Source: Ciona intestinalis (taxonomy: Eukaryota; Chordata; Ascidiacea; Phlebobranchia; Cionidae). From it: DNA of 64,000 bases. The stretch is from the NCBI RefSeq assembly GCF_000224145.3, contig NC_020176.2, forward strand, positions 496,693 through 560,692, read 5' to 3'. The position numbers and the translations under genes were made by a program. The notes beneath the pieces were generated by a model. It was not told the origin of the DNA. It ran no database searches and was given only the letters and a program-made list of their open reading frames with translations. Shown here piece after piece: positions 26,501 through 37,250 of this stretch. The stretch's first letter is position 1, and every line of letters starts with the position of its first letter.

Positions 26501-29500
26501 AAACGTATAGCAGGCTATGAAAAGACGTTACGAAACGTTTACTCTCGAAAGTCCCACAAACACAAAAATCTTTTTTATCAAAATTAATAACTTTCAAAAA
26601 TTGGTAATATAGTATATGAGATGACGTGTGATGACGTCATTAAACAGATTACCGAATCCCGTTATTAGAATCGAATACAAAAGGATTCGAATCTCATGGA
26701 TTCGAAATTCTGTAATGTGCATCCCTATGTATGGTACAGGGTGTGCTAGCCTATCATGAAAATTTTGCAGAAGTCACCCCACAGCAACCCTGTACATGCG
26801 CTCACTAGCTTACGATAAATATAGGAAAACATAATTTTAACTTCAAAGATGTTTGCCTGTGCAGTCCAATCAAGGTTACCAGAAACAATTTGGAAAAAAT
26901 TTTAACAGTTTAAAAAATGTGTGCAGAATAAAATTAAATTTTATAATAACAGTCACCAAATATGAAACAATAAAACATTTGATAACTCTGATAAATTTAG
27001 ATTGTGTAACTAATATCAGCATGTTTTCATTTAGTCAAGACAGTATTTATATTATACATCACAAATAGAAACATCAAAAATAAAAGATTTCCTTGTTATA
27101 ATAAACAGATTGTGTGTACATAATACTCAGTAAATATATATAAATCACTTAATTATCAGAATGAAATAAATTTTGTTCATTATGGTATTTTATGGTTAAC
27201 AGGCTATAACAGCATCACAAATACACAAATATAAAACCTCTATCTTCCTCCACAGATCTGCATCTCCCCTCACCACAGCTCCCAACCGATCCGTCTCCCC
27301 CGTCACCGGGAGTGTCTCGGAGGCGGGGATCAGGAACAAAACCAAACCCATCCTCTCATCTTTTGCTTCATCATCTTCCCAACCTACTACCGCACAAAGT
27401 GGAGGAAAACCACTCAGGTGGGAACATAGCAACAAACAGGGAGTTGCATTTGTTAGTTAACATTAATGGTTCAAAAAACTAAAATAGTCTAAACCACACT
27501 TTTTAAATCTTGTTTCTAATAAATAAAAAGAAGTGTTAGATTCAAGACAAAACTACAACTTAAAACTACAAAACAAACAGTTTCAATTAATACCCTAAGT
27601 CCCAACCCTCCTTTAATACCCCAACAATCCTTTATTACAGTGTGAGATGATAACTGTATACTTCAATGTAACCTACAAAACATACATCCCCATTATCACT
27701 CAACCTCTCATTTTCCTCCACAGCGAACGAGTGACGCACTACCTTGCACTGCGTCCCCTCAAGTTCCAGGAGTTGATGATTAGGTTGAGTCGAGATCAAG
27801 GACAACCCGATGCTGCAAAGTTGCGCGGGATCCTACAACAGGTAGGACGAGTGATATGCTAACAATCAAACTTATTCTTTGTTTTATGAAAAATGTTTGA
27901 CGACGTTCCGAATGTTTGATGACCATGATATAAGTTTACCTCCATTTTAACAACCTCACCCTAGGTTTACTAAAACCTGGCAGGGCAACGATAGTCTTTA
28001 ATTATACTTCAGTGTTCTGCCAATATAACTTGTTCACATTTAAAGTCGATGTTTCCCAACAGTCAACACTAACTACAGAATCCTAATATTCCTGAGTCAG
28101 GAATCCCCACTTATACAGGGATGATGTATCTTCCTAAATCTTAATATTCATCTTCTTCACCCAGGTTGCAGCCTCACGTACAGTGGGCATGGGTGTGCAG
28201 GAGTTTGTGTTGAACAAACAACTATTAAACGAGGTTCATGCTGATTGGCCGGGTTATACTGAGGAGGAGAGGGTGCAAGTTAGAAGGTGGGTGGGGAGTT
28301 TTATTTATTAATAAATTACCAATGCGATGCTGCTGTGATTATTGATTATATGTAATATTAAAGTGACGATCCAATTTATTTAATGATAATGTTAATTTTT
28401 TATGGCTGGTGACAGAATGCTGTTTGGCACACTTTGTACACTCCTAGATTCACTATGATGAAGGACCTACCCATAAGTTTTAGGTGCCTATGTACCCATG
28501 TTGTACGATGAAGTGTTATGTAATAATAAGTGCTTGTGATGTCATAACAGGAAGTTAGCAGAATTTACAATCAAGTCATCGGAGAATCGGAAGCGACCTG
28601 CTGGGGGAACCCCCGAAACCGCTACTCGTGACACCCCTAATACTTCACCCCAATCCAAGAACGAGGATTACACAAACCCGCTACGTAAGAAGCAGCGAGT
28701 TTCGCTTTACCAGAAGACGAGCCCGAGTGGTCCAAGGTCCGTGTCTCCCCTGGAAACAAGCGGGATGTTGAGTTTGAGCTCCACGGTCGCTCCCGCTATT
28801 ATTTCGGGTAAGATCGCTCAACTCAAAGAAGAGGAAACACCATCCGCATCCTTTGATCGAAACTCAAGCCCGAAAAAAAAGAACGCAGATGAAAACCAGA
28901 GGCCTGGGAGCGCAAACAGCCGTAGCAGTAAGCCAAGCCCCAAACCCATGGCTCGGTTATCGCCCAAGAAACCCGATCCAGATGTTTCTCCTTCTAAAAA
29001 CTCCTCTCTCAACACAAGCACTCAAAGAAGATCAGATCAAACAAGAAGAGCAAATCCACCCAAACAAGCGAATGAACAAAACAGAGCGAATGATTCATTC
29101 GCTGCTTTCGAAAATCAAGAAGCTATTCTTGGTAAGAAGTCTTGTTTTATAATTTGTTTTCAGGTTTCTAATTTTTCTTGTTTCATTTTCCTTTTTGTTT
29201 AAAATTGTGTTTTAGTTTATTATGTTTAACCTTGTGTGTGTAAAATATTTTAGATAGGTCTAAATTTTACCTTTAAAAATATTGTTTTCCTATTTCAGAT
29301 ACAAGCAGAAACAATCCTAATAAAACACAAGATGAATTCCTAAAGTAAGTTTAAATACTTTCACGTTAATACTAGTTTATTTAACTGGATCTTTTGTTTT
29401 TGAAAAATTTACTAAAGTTCGAAAAAAATTTATTCTTGTTTTTTGTCATATCGGTTGTATTGATGCATAGCTTCGTAACTTTTGAATGTTATAGAGCTCA

Positions 29501-31687
29501 AACAATGTTCCCAAATATACAGAAAATACAAAGTAATAGAAGGCAGTGACCAAAGGAACAAATACCGACAAGATTTTTCAGCCGAATACAAAGAATATCT
29601 TCTACTTTACGCAAAGGTGGGTAGGAGTGAGGTTTCTGGATTATTTTGTAAAATTTATTTGAAACCTGACTAAAATTGCTCAAGCAAAAGTTTTGTGAAA
29701 TCTGTTCAGAATTGAAATATTATTAGGTAACAGTCGAAAGTTGTTAAAATGTTGTTAACCTTTTCAGCAGATCAGGCAACTGTTCTACGAGTGTAATTTC
29801 AAATGTTTGTATAAGTTAAATTAAGGCGTAACATTTGTGTTGCGCTATTTATAAATTCTGTCCTCAGGCAAGATCTCTCTTCTAATCTTGTATAGAAGTA
29901 TTTAATTGAGTGCTTCTTAAACTTTTAATGCCACTCTTGAATAAGATATAAGTCAATGTATGTAGTAACCTATCTTAAAGTTAAAATGAACTTATTAACT
30001 TATTAAACATATGCTGCATTGTAGACTTTGTAGTGCAAGTAAAATAAAAAATTAAATTACAAGAGCTTCACATGTGGCATGCCCTAATTTAAATATTGAC
30101 ACTTATCTTTAAGCATTCCTATTTCCTTCTCAATATTTTTACTGCTACCCAAATACGTAATACAGAAATTAACCTCAACAGTCAACACTATAGATTTAGG
30201 TAAGCTCCTACAGCAGGGTCAGGCAAATTTATTACCAATTTTATTATCTCAAAGAAATCTTGTCCAGTATGATTTTAGCAATTTAATATCCCATAAAAAT
30301 CGTACCCATTATAAATATATGGTAAGTTTTTACATTAAACTTTTGTTTAAACTCCAGGTTGCAGCGGAAGCCAAGAGGTTTGCAGAGTGGCAGATGCAGT
30401 TGAAGGAACAAAAAGAAGGAACTGACCAGTACAAGGTCATCCAAAGGAGGGTGTTACATGAATACTCCAAACTTAAAGAGGTGAAGTGTATATTGAATAT
30501 ACTTGTGTAATAAGATTATGATGAATTCCATGAATCTGGTCGTGATATTGTGCTTGTAAAGTTGAACGATTCTCGAACCAAATAACAGTCAGGATCAAGT
30601 GCTGGGAAATATGCAACAGACAATGATAATGTTATATATAAGATGATAGTGATATATTTTGCCTAAAATAACATCATGGTTCTCATGTTAAATGCAAAAT
30701 AAGAGCCGCCATTTCCACACACACGACTGCAAACACATAGGTTTACATACATCACGACATAGCTCAGTTCGGTTTGCAAATATAAATATCGATTAAATAG
30801 GTCTTTACATTGTTTGTACTGTCCTTGTGTCGGTGTGTATGTGTTGTTTAAACGTCTGGAACACAAGCTATATGTATAATATTAGACATACCATTTAGTT
30901 CAATGTTTCAAAATTGCAACTTTATTATAACATTTTAAAAAATAAAAATATTGTAAACTAATTGTGCACACTTGGAAAATCTGTGACATTTTAAACTTAA
31001 ATTAATTAACAAGGAAATTAGTTCCAGAAATCCGTTGTTTGTTATGTCATAGTTGCCATTGTCATGTTAATAATGAAGTTTCTATTCATGCATAATGCGG
31101 TTTAACGACATTAGTTCATAATAAATTACACAACCCTAGAGGCAGGGAGATAGGCCTAAGCCGAGTTAATCTTTTTTTTCAATTTATTCAAGTTAATTAA
31201 TTAAATTGATTTGTTTTAGTTTTTATTTATAATTTTTAACAATTAACCACAAAATAGTAATGAACGTTACAAATGTCATTGCGTGTAAAACGTTTAACGT
31301 AAGGCTTGATTGTGTAAGTTTTATTTTATCACCGACAGTAGTATAGGCGACACTAACATTGCTATTCTGTTGTTTTAGCTCGGTTTATTATTAATATGTG
31401 GCTTCATGCTGTCGCCAATAATCCACTTAAACGTTCTGTGTTTGTAGAACGCAGAGTACTGGAAAGACCGCACCCGTATGCAGTATTTACACCGCAAGTT
31501 GAAACACATCAAAGAACTCGTTCTGCAATACGACAGTCGGCAAGCGGAGATCGATAGACCGCGAGACTCTCGGCGGGAAAAACGGTCCCGAGTTCCCGCG
31601 TCCGACGATGACGACGACGATCCCCGCGCCCACGCCCACAACCGCTCAGCGAACGTTGTGCGAAAGCGCCCGGTGCTCACCGCTTAG
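11537..31687 (+). CDS. ELL: ELL, RNA polymerase II elongation factor
   Basis: ELL proteins raise the Pol II elongation rate by suppressing pausing and act in super/little elongation complexes in the nucleus. Exons: 11537-11659, 12668-12715, 19442-19551, 20750-20878, 25411-25448, 25967-26072, 27256-27417, 27724-27841, 28165-28286, 28551-29131, 29299-29344, 29523-29616, 30358-30480, 31448-31687. Total 2040 nt, 679 residues (human ELL 621), all junctions in phase. Motifs: KLTDSALRAVESYQ near the N-terminus; IQHKITVNANDESY; a second ELL block (VTHYLALRP, AKLRGILQQV); a basic Ser/Pro-rich linker on 28551-29131; and the C-terminal occludin/ELL domain (FSAEYKEYLLLYAKV, YWKDRTRMQYLHRKLKHIK). The protein ends in a Lys/Arg- and Asp-rich tail. 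ATG 11537 fits the family start. Intron 2 is 6.7 kb and intron 4 is 4.5 kb. Confidence 0.93.
12885..13790. repeat. ~130-bp minisatellite in ELL intron 2
   Basis: About seven tandem units, starting near 12885, 13017, 13150, 13283, 13419, 13551 and 13681. Each carries TTAAAATACAG, CATAGTTGTCAAACATAGGG, ACCTCATTGATTA, GGTGAATGCAATATA, TTTGTATAGACACCTAACAG and GGGTAAAATCTGGGGTGACA. Unit length varies because of an ATAT insertion in the middle units. The last unit decays after GCTTGTTTG. Confidence 0.95.
14284..14306. repeat. AT microsatellite
   Basis: Simple run of TA/AT dinucleotides in ELL intron 2. A similar run lies at 20535-20562 in intron 3. Confidence 0.8.
16147..16161 (+). other. 15-nt match to the Ciona spliced leader
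   Basis: The bases TTCTATTTGAATAAG equal 15 of the 16 nt of the Ciona trans-spliced leader (ATTCTATTTGAATAAG, recalled from the literature); only the first A differs. They are followed by AGACTAAC and ATG at 16171, not by GTAAG as an SL RNA donor would require. This is therefore not an SL RNA gene; it is a chance match or a relic of a retrocopied trans-spliced mRNA. Confidence 0.35.
16443..16492. repeat. Perfect 25-bp tandem duplication
   Basis: Two identical adjacent 25-bp units beginning AGTCATAAGATCTCCCATAT, in ELL intron 2. Confidence 0.95.
17298..17440. mobile_element. Decayed MITE, TAGTAGGTTGGGG family (reverse orientation)
   Basis: Opens with AGGTAAAGTAGATTTCG, continues with ACATAATATTCCATATTTCC and GGATACGGTTATATAA, and ends GGACCATCTTACTCCAA. 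It matches the reversed copy at 4719-4905 block by block. Confidence 0.65.
18983..19059 (+). promoter_or_regulatory. CCAAT/GC-box cluster upstream of ELL exon 3
   Basis: Within 77 bp: CCAAT at 18983-18987, inverted CCAAT (ATTGG) at 19007-19011 and 19038-19042, and a GC box GGGCGG at 19054-19059. It lies 380 bp before ELL exon 3 in a CpG-rich stretch of intron 2. The spacing is promoter-like, but no initiator or first exon can be pointed to. It may be an internal promoter, an enhancer, or chance. Confidence 0.35.
21655..21830. mobile_element. MITE, TAGTAGGTTGGGG family (reverse orientation)
   Basis: Starts GTGTGGTAAGATGGATATCG, has CACATAATATCCCATATTTCC and CTTGAGAATACGG, and ends CACCATCTTACCCCAACTTA. 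It is followed within 40 bp by a copy in the opposite direction. Confidence 0.8.
21868..22055. mobile_element. MITE, TAGTAGGTTGGGG family (forward)
   Basis: Starts TAGTAGGTTGGGGGAAAATG and ends CATCTTCCCCCACCCTACTG, about 25-bp terminal inverted repeats. Internal landmarks are CATTTTCATTCTATTTTCTC, CTCACGACTCCCTTAGACC, TTAATTGTTTAAAACACGAT and TAGATATTATGTGCTAAAGG. This is the best-preserved copy of the family in the window. TA-rich flanks hide any target duplication. Confidence 0.85.
22783..22985. mobile_element. MITE, TAGTAGGTTGGGG family (forward)
   Basis: Starts TATAGTAGGTTGGGGTAAGT, then CATGTTTTCATTTTC, CGTATCCTCGCTGCTC, GTTTTAAACACGATTGAG, and ends CTATCCATCTTACCCATATC. It is the third copy within 1.4 kb of ELL intron 4. 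Confidence 0.8.
23592..23906 (+). promoter_or_regulatory. Three CRE palindromes in ELL intron 4
   Basis: Full TGACGTCA palindromes (CREB/ATF sites) at 23592-23599, 23834-23841 and 23899-23906, in a CpG-rich stretch that also has GACGCGCGCGTGCG at about 23862. Another is at 18604-18611 in intron 2. Possible intronic enhancer; binding is inferred from sequence only. Confidence 0.4.
26095..26213. repeat. 119-bp element with 13-bp inverted ends
   Basis: Begins ACACAGTATCCGG and ends CCGGATACTGTGT, an exact inverted pair. The similarity continues inward imperfectly (GCATGCGAATT against the complement of GCGGACGAATT). It lies 22 bp after the donor of ELL exon 6 and just before a hAT-like MITE. No convincing target duplication was seen. 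Confidence 0.7.
26252..26727. mobile_element. hAT-like MITE, copy 1, with 8-bp target duplication
   Basis: 476 bp, in ELL intron 6. The ends are perfect 21-bp inverted repeats starting TAGGGATGCACATTACAGAA. Flanks 26244-26251 and 26728-26735 are both TGTATGGT. Near the left end is a short tandem run of the 14-bp unit CGAATCTAGAATTT. It carries a TGACGTCA palindrome at 26632-26639. It has no open frame for a transposase, so it must have been moved in trans. It is close to identical with the copy at 34362-34795. Confidence 0.95.
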
Positions 31688-33431
31688 TTAATGCTGTTCC
31701 AGCCGAACGGTTGTAGCACTTTTCACCACAGCTAGTGCGCAGATTTCTACGATACAGACTTCTATAAAATCGAAACAAAAAATATGTACTGGTGCGAGAC
31801 ATTTTTTTCTCGTTTACTTTCCGAAATCTTAAGAGAAAAGAATGTTCTTAAAATCCCTAAAGGCGTTTTTTTTCAAACATTGTAAACAAACAAAACAAAA
31901 TCATCTTACCTCACCTTCAATTCTCTTGCGCCCACTACCGGTCTTGATTTTCAAGGTACTTCCACCACTTCGAGTCCCGGACGTCTCTTCTTATCTCACT
32001 GTGTCCTTTCTAAGTTACTGTCGCTTTATTTATTGCCCACCAAGGCAAGCGACAAATACGTCTAAGAAAACCTTCGCCTACACAATACTATAGGTGTACG
32101 GGCGTATGCGCAATAACTTTGCCAGCGAATGCCTTTCCGACGCCCGAAAAAGCTCCCACCATTTTCGTTTGCCCATTCTTCATACCCATTGCTTTGCCTA
32201 TAGCTATAACACAACCCGCAACCCCACCACCCGATAATTGAATATTTAAATTTGCCTCCCGCAACATCAGAGCTACGTTTCCATTGCTTAAGCCGCTTAT
32301 TTCAAAATACCTGCAGCCAAAATACGAGTCTTTTGAAATTCAATCCATTTTTTAACTTCACACAACCTAATAATGGCAACGTATAAGCACATACATAATA
32401 ATGACGTTTTTTAATTGACAATTTTTACTGCTTTTCTATTGCAAATGTGCCTGCGTGTTATGTCACCTGACTAGAAGTATTTTGCGTTACCACAGTTATG
32501 CTTCGAGCTACTGGACCTATTAGTCCGTATGCTCCTTTTAGAAGCAATATTTATCTCTACCCCACTGGAGAAAATATTCCGATACCCACGACCTAACGTC
32601 CTTAGCGTGCGGGTAGTTACATCTTTATTGTCTTTGGTCGCTTTTCCAGCACCTTCGACATATCAGTTCATATTTATTCTATCTTTTGAACTCAAACGTT
32701 CACTTTGCCATGCAAGTATCAATAGAGCAAATGGTCACTTAATATAGTACCATAATATATATGCTCCCGACTGTACCCCTGTACACGTCGAAAAAGCGCC
32801 AATGTGCGCAAAAGTAAAGAACGAAATCGTTCTAGGAGATAAGAGGGCACACCGAGGCGCAAAGTCGCTCTCGGGGCACTGTTGGTTTCTTGGTAGCTTA
32901 ACAGCCAGCCAAGCTTCTGCTGCCAACTGTTTTAAGTTGTCCAGTGCCAAAGATAATTGCATTGCATGGCTTGACCTGCTGTACAGGTGCTTGCACCTAC
33001 ACACACGTACACAAAATGCTCTTCCCTCCCCAATGTTTCATGCATATTTCTCCGTTTCTCGAAAATAAAAAAAATAAACAATTAAACATGACTGGGTTGG
33101 TATTCCGTGTAGAGAAACTGAAGGCCGTGGTAAAATATAAAGATTGACCAGTTATGTAATTAATTAAAAAACGGTTCGTTGTTGCTGATTTTGTTACCTC
33201 TATGTATTACCTTTTTTAATTTAGTTTTTGATGCGACAAAGGTAATTGTTACGTTTATAAAACATTATTGTGTGAGAATAATTTGCCCATTGTTTGGCAA
33301 TTTTCTGGAAAATATTGAAATAATCACAAATTTTGTTTTCAGTTTTGTAACCCTTTGGTTAAAGCTGTATACAAGTGATTTGATTTATTTTTTGTGTGGT
33401 TTTGGCCTGCAGGGGCCCGCACGTAAGTAAA
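31688..33431. other. ELL 3' region and spacer
   Basis: Holds the ELL 3' UTR and the promoter of the next gene. It is CpG-richer than the region before 16 kb. No polyadenylation site could be fixed. On the minus strand 32735-33004 is open for 89 codons with balanced base use, but it has no splice context or recognisable motif. Confidence 0.5.
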
Positions 33432-36298
33432 ATGGTTAGTCAAGAGAAGCCGGGAATACTAGGATGCGTAGTGGTGGTTGTCGCCCTTGTGGGCATTGGC
33501 CTGTTAGCGGGAGGAATTGGTTCTAGCTATTGGATCGTTATACCCGGTAAGGATTTCGTTCACAAAGCCAATGCCAAGTTTTTGTTGAAGACAAACAAGA
33601 GCATCGAAGAGTACACTACTAACTGGCCAACATATCAGGCACAGTTTAACGCGTTGGCACAGCAAAGAATCCAACTCGGGATAACCATAAATACCCTGAA
33701 GACCAACTTGGCAGGTAAGGCTTGCACAATATCCGTATTTCATATAAACCAGTATAATTTTACATCAAACTCAAACGATATGTTACAGCTGCAATGGCGG
33801 GAAGAAAAAAACGCAACGTTGTGACAACTCCTGACCCGGTAAGATAATTTCCAATCTTTATTAAATCCTACTCCCTTTAATCAAATCCTACTCCTTTAAC
33901 TATTTTCAAATTTCAGTCCGATGATGCTACAACAGCCAACCCAGCATCGCCAGGTACGAGTTTTGTTACAATAAACTTCCCCTATTTTGACAATTTTTAA
34001 ATTTTAACCGTGATTTTATTTAGTTCAACTAATACAGCAAGGACTCCAGCAAGCTATCGCCGGCATAACGCAGGTAGCCATTGGAATGGGTGGACTACAA
34101 GGTTTGAATGCGACGAAAAACGCTGTTTCAACGATGGAAAAGATGTTATTACATGGTGGCTTCTTTTCAATGTGTTATCATGTTGGCAGCGAAATGGAAG
34201 GTGGACCAGCAAGTAAATTCAGGGACGAAGCACGTAAGTTAAATAACCGATATGTAAAATAACTATATGACTTATTACGTTGTATCCACTTCTTGCACTT
34301 TAAATCAATATTTTTTCCACTTTTTTCAAAACTTAAACATTGAAAAACTCGCACCGCTAACTAGGGATGCACATTACAGAATAATTAGGTATTCTAGGAT
34401 ATCCTAGAATACTTTAATTCGAATCTAGAATTCCGAATCTAGAATTTCGAATCTTTTTATATTTATAGGAAAAAAAAATTTTACCCACAAAAGTCAGTTT
34501 ATTGACCCTTTCATAACAGCCTTGTTGGATCTTGAGTTGTAAAATGATCAAAAATTGTACTATTGGGTAGTTTTTGCGTCATGAAACGTATAGCAGGCTA
34601 TGATAAGACGTTACGAAACGTTTACTCTCGAAAGTCCCACAAACACAAAAATATTTTTTTTCAAAATTAATAACTTTCAAAAATTGTTAATATAGTATAT
34701 GAGATGACGTGTAATGACGTCATTAAACAGAATACCGAATCCCGTAAATAGATTCGAATACAAAAGGATTCGAAATTCTGTAATGTGCATCCCTACCGCT
34801 AACACGCTGTTAAATGCCCTTTTTTAATTTAAAACAGCCCAATTTACCAACGGCCCCACCCTGGCCCATGGTAATTAAATTACCTTGTAAAATGTAGACG
34901 GCTAATTTACTGTTGTTTCCTAACAAGAGCAACATAAACTTAATATGTGTGCTGCTTTTACACTAGAAGTGTTTCATAAATTCGGAAACATAGTATCCTG
35001 TTGCTGTAAAACTTCTTGTAATAATTGATTAAAGTTAATCGTTTTTTCAGTTGATGAACCTTGCAAGCCAGACTACATCGACCCGAACGCAACCATACCA
35101 ACTACTGAATCGGTCATCGAAAAAACAAAGAAATGTAACGCAAATGGATTGGCTAAAGTTGTTTCGGTAAGATTTATCTGCTTGAAAATAAATGCAAAAT
35201 AAGGTTTTAACACTTTATAAACATTCTCCAACATTTAGAGTACGTCCCTGTTACTCTATACGTCTATAGCATCGGTTCGATTGCTCTTTCTCAGCATATT
35301 AATTAGGTTTAAGCATTGTGTATTCTTTGGTTATAAAGGCTCCCCTAAACCTCTAAAACCACCGAACCAAACGTAAAATATTGCTCAACGCAGTGGTCAG
35401 TGGTTTCTTGTGGGTTCTTTTTTCAAAAAAAAAATATTCTCAAAAATAATCAAACACGGAAATACATAAGGTACACGTTGTAACTCGTAAGCGGGCACGA
35501 AATGTAGGGAACAGAACGGTCGTGTTATAACGTCTATCGTTACCCCGCCATGTGAGGATAAATAAGTTACATACGTGGTACCTCGTAAGCGGCACGAGAT
35601 GTGTGAAACAGAACGGCCGTGTTGAAATTAAGTTACATTCGTTTATTCATTTACTTAAAATTCCAGGGGACCGTTGGTTTCTTTGGAGGAGTGCTCATGG
35701 CAGCCACTGCTCTAACCCTCATTCCAACCGCCCTCATGTTAATAAACGTGGTGAAACCTCAAGCAAGAAGTGGATTGTTTAACGGACTAACTCTCGGCAT
35801 AATGTACCTTGTGCTTGGTAAGTTAACTGCAATCTATTCACAAAATAAAATACACAAATAATTTTACAAAGGTATAAAGTTTTTCTTTCTAAAAAGAGTA
35901 AAATATTTGATTCGAATTATAATATTTCTTACTTAATTTGTTTATATTTCTTGATAACTGTAAATTACATTTGCTTATCTTGCTAAAACTGAATTTGGTG
36001 GTATAATTGTAGAAACTTACCTTATGCAGAAACTTACCTTAACTTACCTTAAGAACCCCTAATCCCTTCTCAAATCGTAAATCTTGTTGTTTAACTTAAC
36101 ATTGTGCTTATAGGTGTTCTTGCTATCGGCTTCGTTGTGTTCTACCAGATAAAAATCATCGGGTCTTACCATGAGCAAGATTTGGAAGGAACCCACACCG
36201 GGCATGCATGGACTTATGCTCTCGTTGGCGGATGCTGTGTTGCTGTAGCTGGCATTTTAAGTTTCCTTATCCGTCCCAACAGCGAAGTGTCTCCGTAG
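33432..36298 (+). CDS. Unrecognised four-pass membrane protein with furin-type site
   Basis: Exons 33432-33714, 33789-33838, 33917-33953, 34024-34233, 35051-35166, 35667-35817, 36114-36298, all in phase: 343 residues. Hydrophobic segments lie at about residues 9-32, 236-260, 268-292 and 315-335. This gives TM1, a loop of about 200 residues, then three closely spaced TMs, the order seen in claudin/PMP22-type proteins, although claudin motifs are absent and the loop is much longer. The loop has RKKR at residues 100-103 (proprotein convertase consensus), a Thr/Pro-rich stretch, a Gly-rich hydrophobic stretch (QQAIAGITQVAIGMGG) and cysteines in MCYH, EPCKP and KKCN. The start ATG is the first in frame before TM1. 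No signal peptide apart from TM1. Family unknown; function not assigned. Confidence 0.8.
34362..34795. mobile_element. hAT-like MITE, copy 2, with 8-bp target duplication
   Basis: 434 bp, in intron 4 of the four-pass membrane gene. It has the same inverted ends as copy 1 (TAGGGATGCACATTACAGAA). Flanks 34354-34361 and 34796-34803 are both CCGCTAAC. It has fewer units of the CGAATCTAGAATTT run than copy 1, which explains most of the length difference. TGACGTCA lies at 34715-34722. Confidence 0.95.
35462..35640 (+). repeat. SINE tail relics, two in tandem
   Basis: Twice shows the SINE tail order GTAACTCGTAAGCGGGCACG / GGTACCTCGTAAGCGGCACG, then GTGAAACAGAACG and CCGTGTT, with AAATAAGTTAC between. 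It lies just before exon 6 of the four-pass membrane gene. Confidence 0.7.
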
Positions 36299-36506
36299 AG
36301 AGATTGCCTTCACTTGTATGTCCCGTCTAATGTATGTACCAACAGCCTAAGTCATTTGTGTCGAACTGCGACCGAAGACCTTCGGGATTATAATGACGTC
36401 ACGGAATCGTTGAAATACGGAATGACACCTATACCAATGGTTGATCCGCTGTCTCGAAAATGTTTGAAAAAAGTTGATTGCCCGTAATGTGTCGTTTGCG
36501 CTGTAA

Positions 36507-36512
36507 AATAAA
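36507..36512 (+). terminator. Polyadenylation signal of the four-pass membrane gene
   Basis: AATAAA 209 bp after the stop codon at 36296-36298. It is the first such hexamer downstream. Confidence 0.65.
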
Positions 36513-36619
36513 CTACTTGTTTAATTGCTTGGTGGCTTTACTGCATGTTTTTAAATGAAGATACAGACTCAATCTATATTAACAGTTTCATGGTACAGTA
36601 GTAGGAGCGGTTGTTTAAC

Positions 36620-36650
36620 CATTGGATACTGAGTTCGAGTCCAACGTGTA
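36620..36650 (+). repeat. tRNA-like SINE head relic
   Basis: A B-box-like GAGTTCGAGTCC at 36631-36642 preceded by GGAGCGGTTGTTTAACC. It is too degraded to fold as a tRNA. Confidence 0.5.
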
Positions 36651-37250
36651 GCCTATGTTTTCTTAGATATGACAGATCAACCGTCTCGATTGTATCATAG
36701 GGACTTGTTCGCTTTTAAAGAAAAGTGTTTTAGAACAGTAGAAGCTCTGGTAGAAGTCCTAGTATATTATCTTCATTTGAAACGTCAAGTCTCGATTAAA
36801 ACGCCAAGTCGTATGATGGGGCTTCGCACATTTGTAGTCAATGTACCATACGTGGTATGTTTTCTATGTAAAACGTGAAGTAGTGCGTAGCAAGGAAGAA
36901 CCATTCGTCCCGTAGTTCTGTATATTTAGCTAGGAACTGACAGCAGACTTAGATAAAGGGAAATTAGATGCACTTTGGTATTAATTTTCGTAATAAAATG
37001 TGAAACATTCGTCGAAATTTAAACATTTTTATGATGAAGTCCTTACGAGAATTAAACACAGTTGACAGGTGTGTTACCACATAATATTTTTACTTGCGTA
37101 GTTAAGTTGATGTTATGTTTTGATTCTTGGTTTACCAGTGAAACTGGCATAACGTTTATTTAATAGTGTGTGTGCGGCCTATTTGTTCTATTATTTATAC
37201 TGTTTTAGTCAAGGTTTATAAGGCCAAAGCTTCTGGAACTAGAAGTTAAT

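Noticed and set aside
32735..33068. Open frames on both strands in the spacer after ELL
   Set aside because: Neither shows a recognisable motif, splice sites in phase or neighbours on the same strand.
36669..36878. 69-codon open frame (MTDQPSRLYHRDL...) considered as a 5' exon of the PHD-SAM gene
   Set aside because: The donor after CATACGTG leaves phase 0, but the PHD exon at 37956 needs two bases; the residues match no known domain, and a SINE relic lies directly before it.
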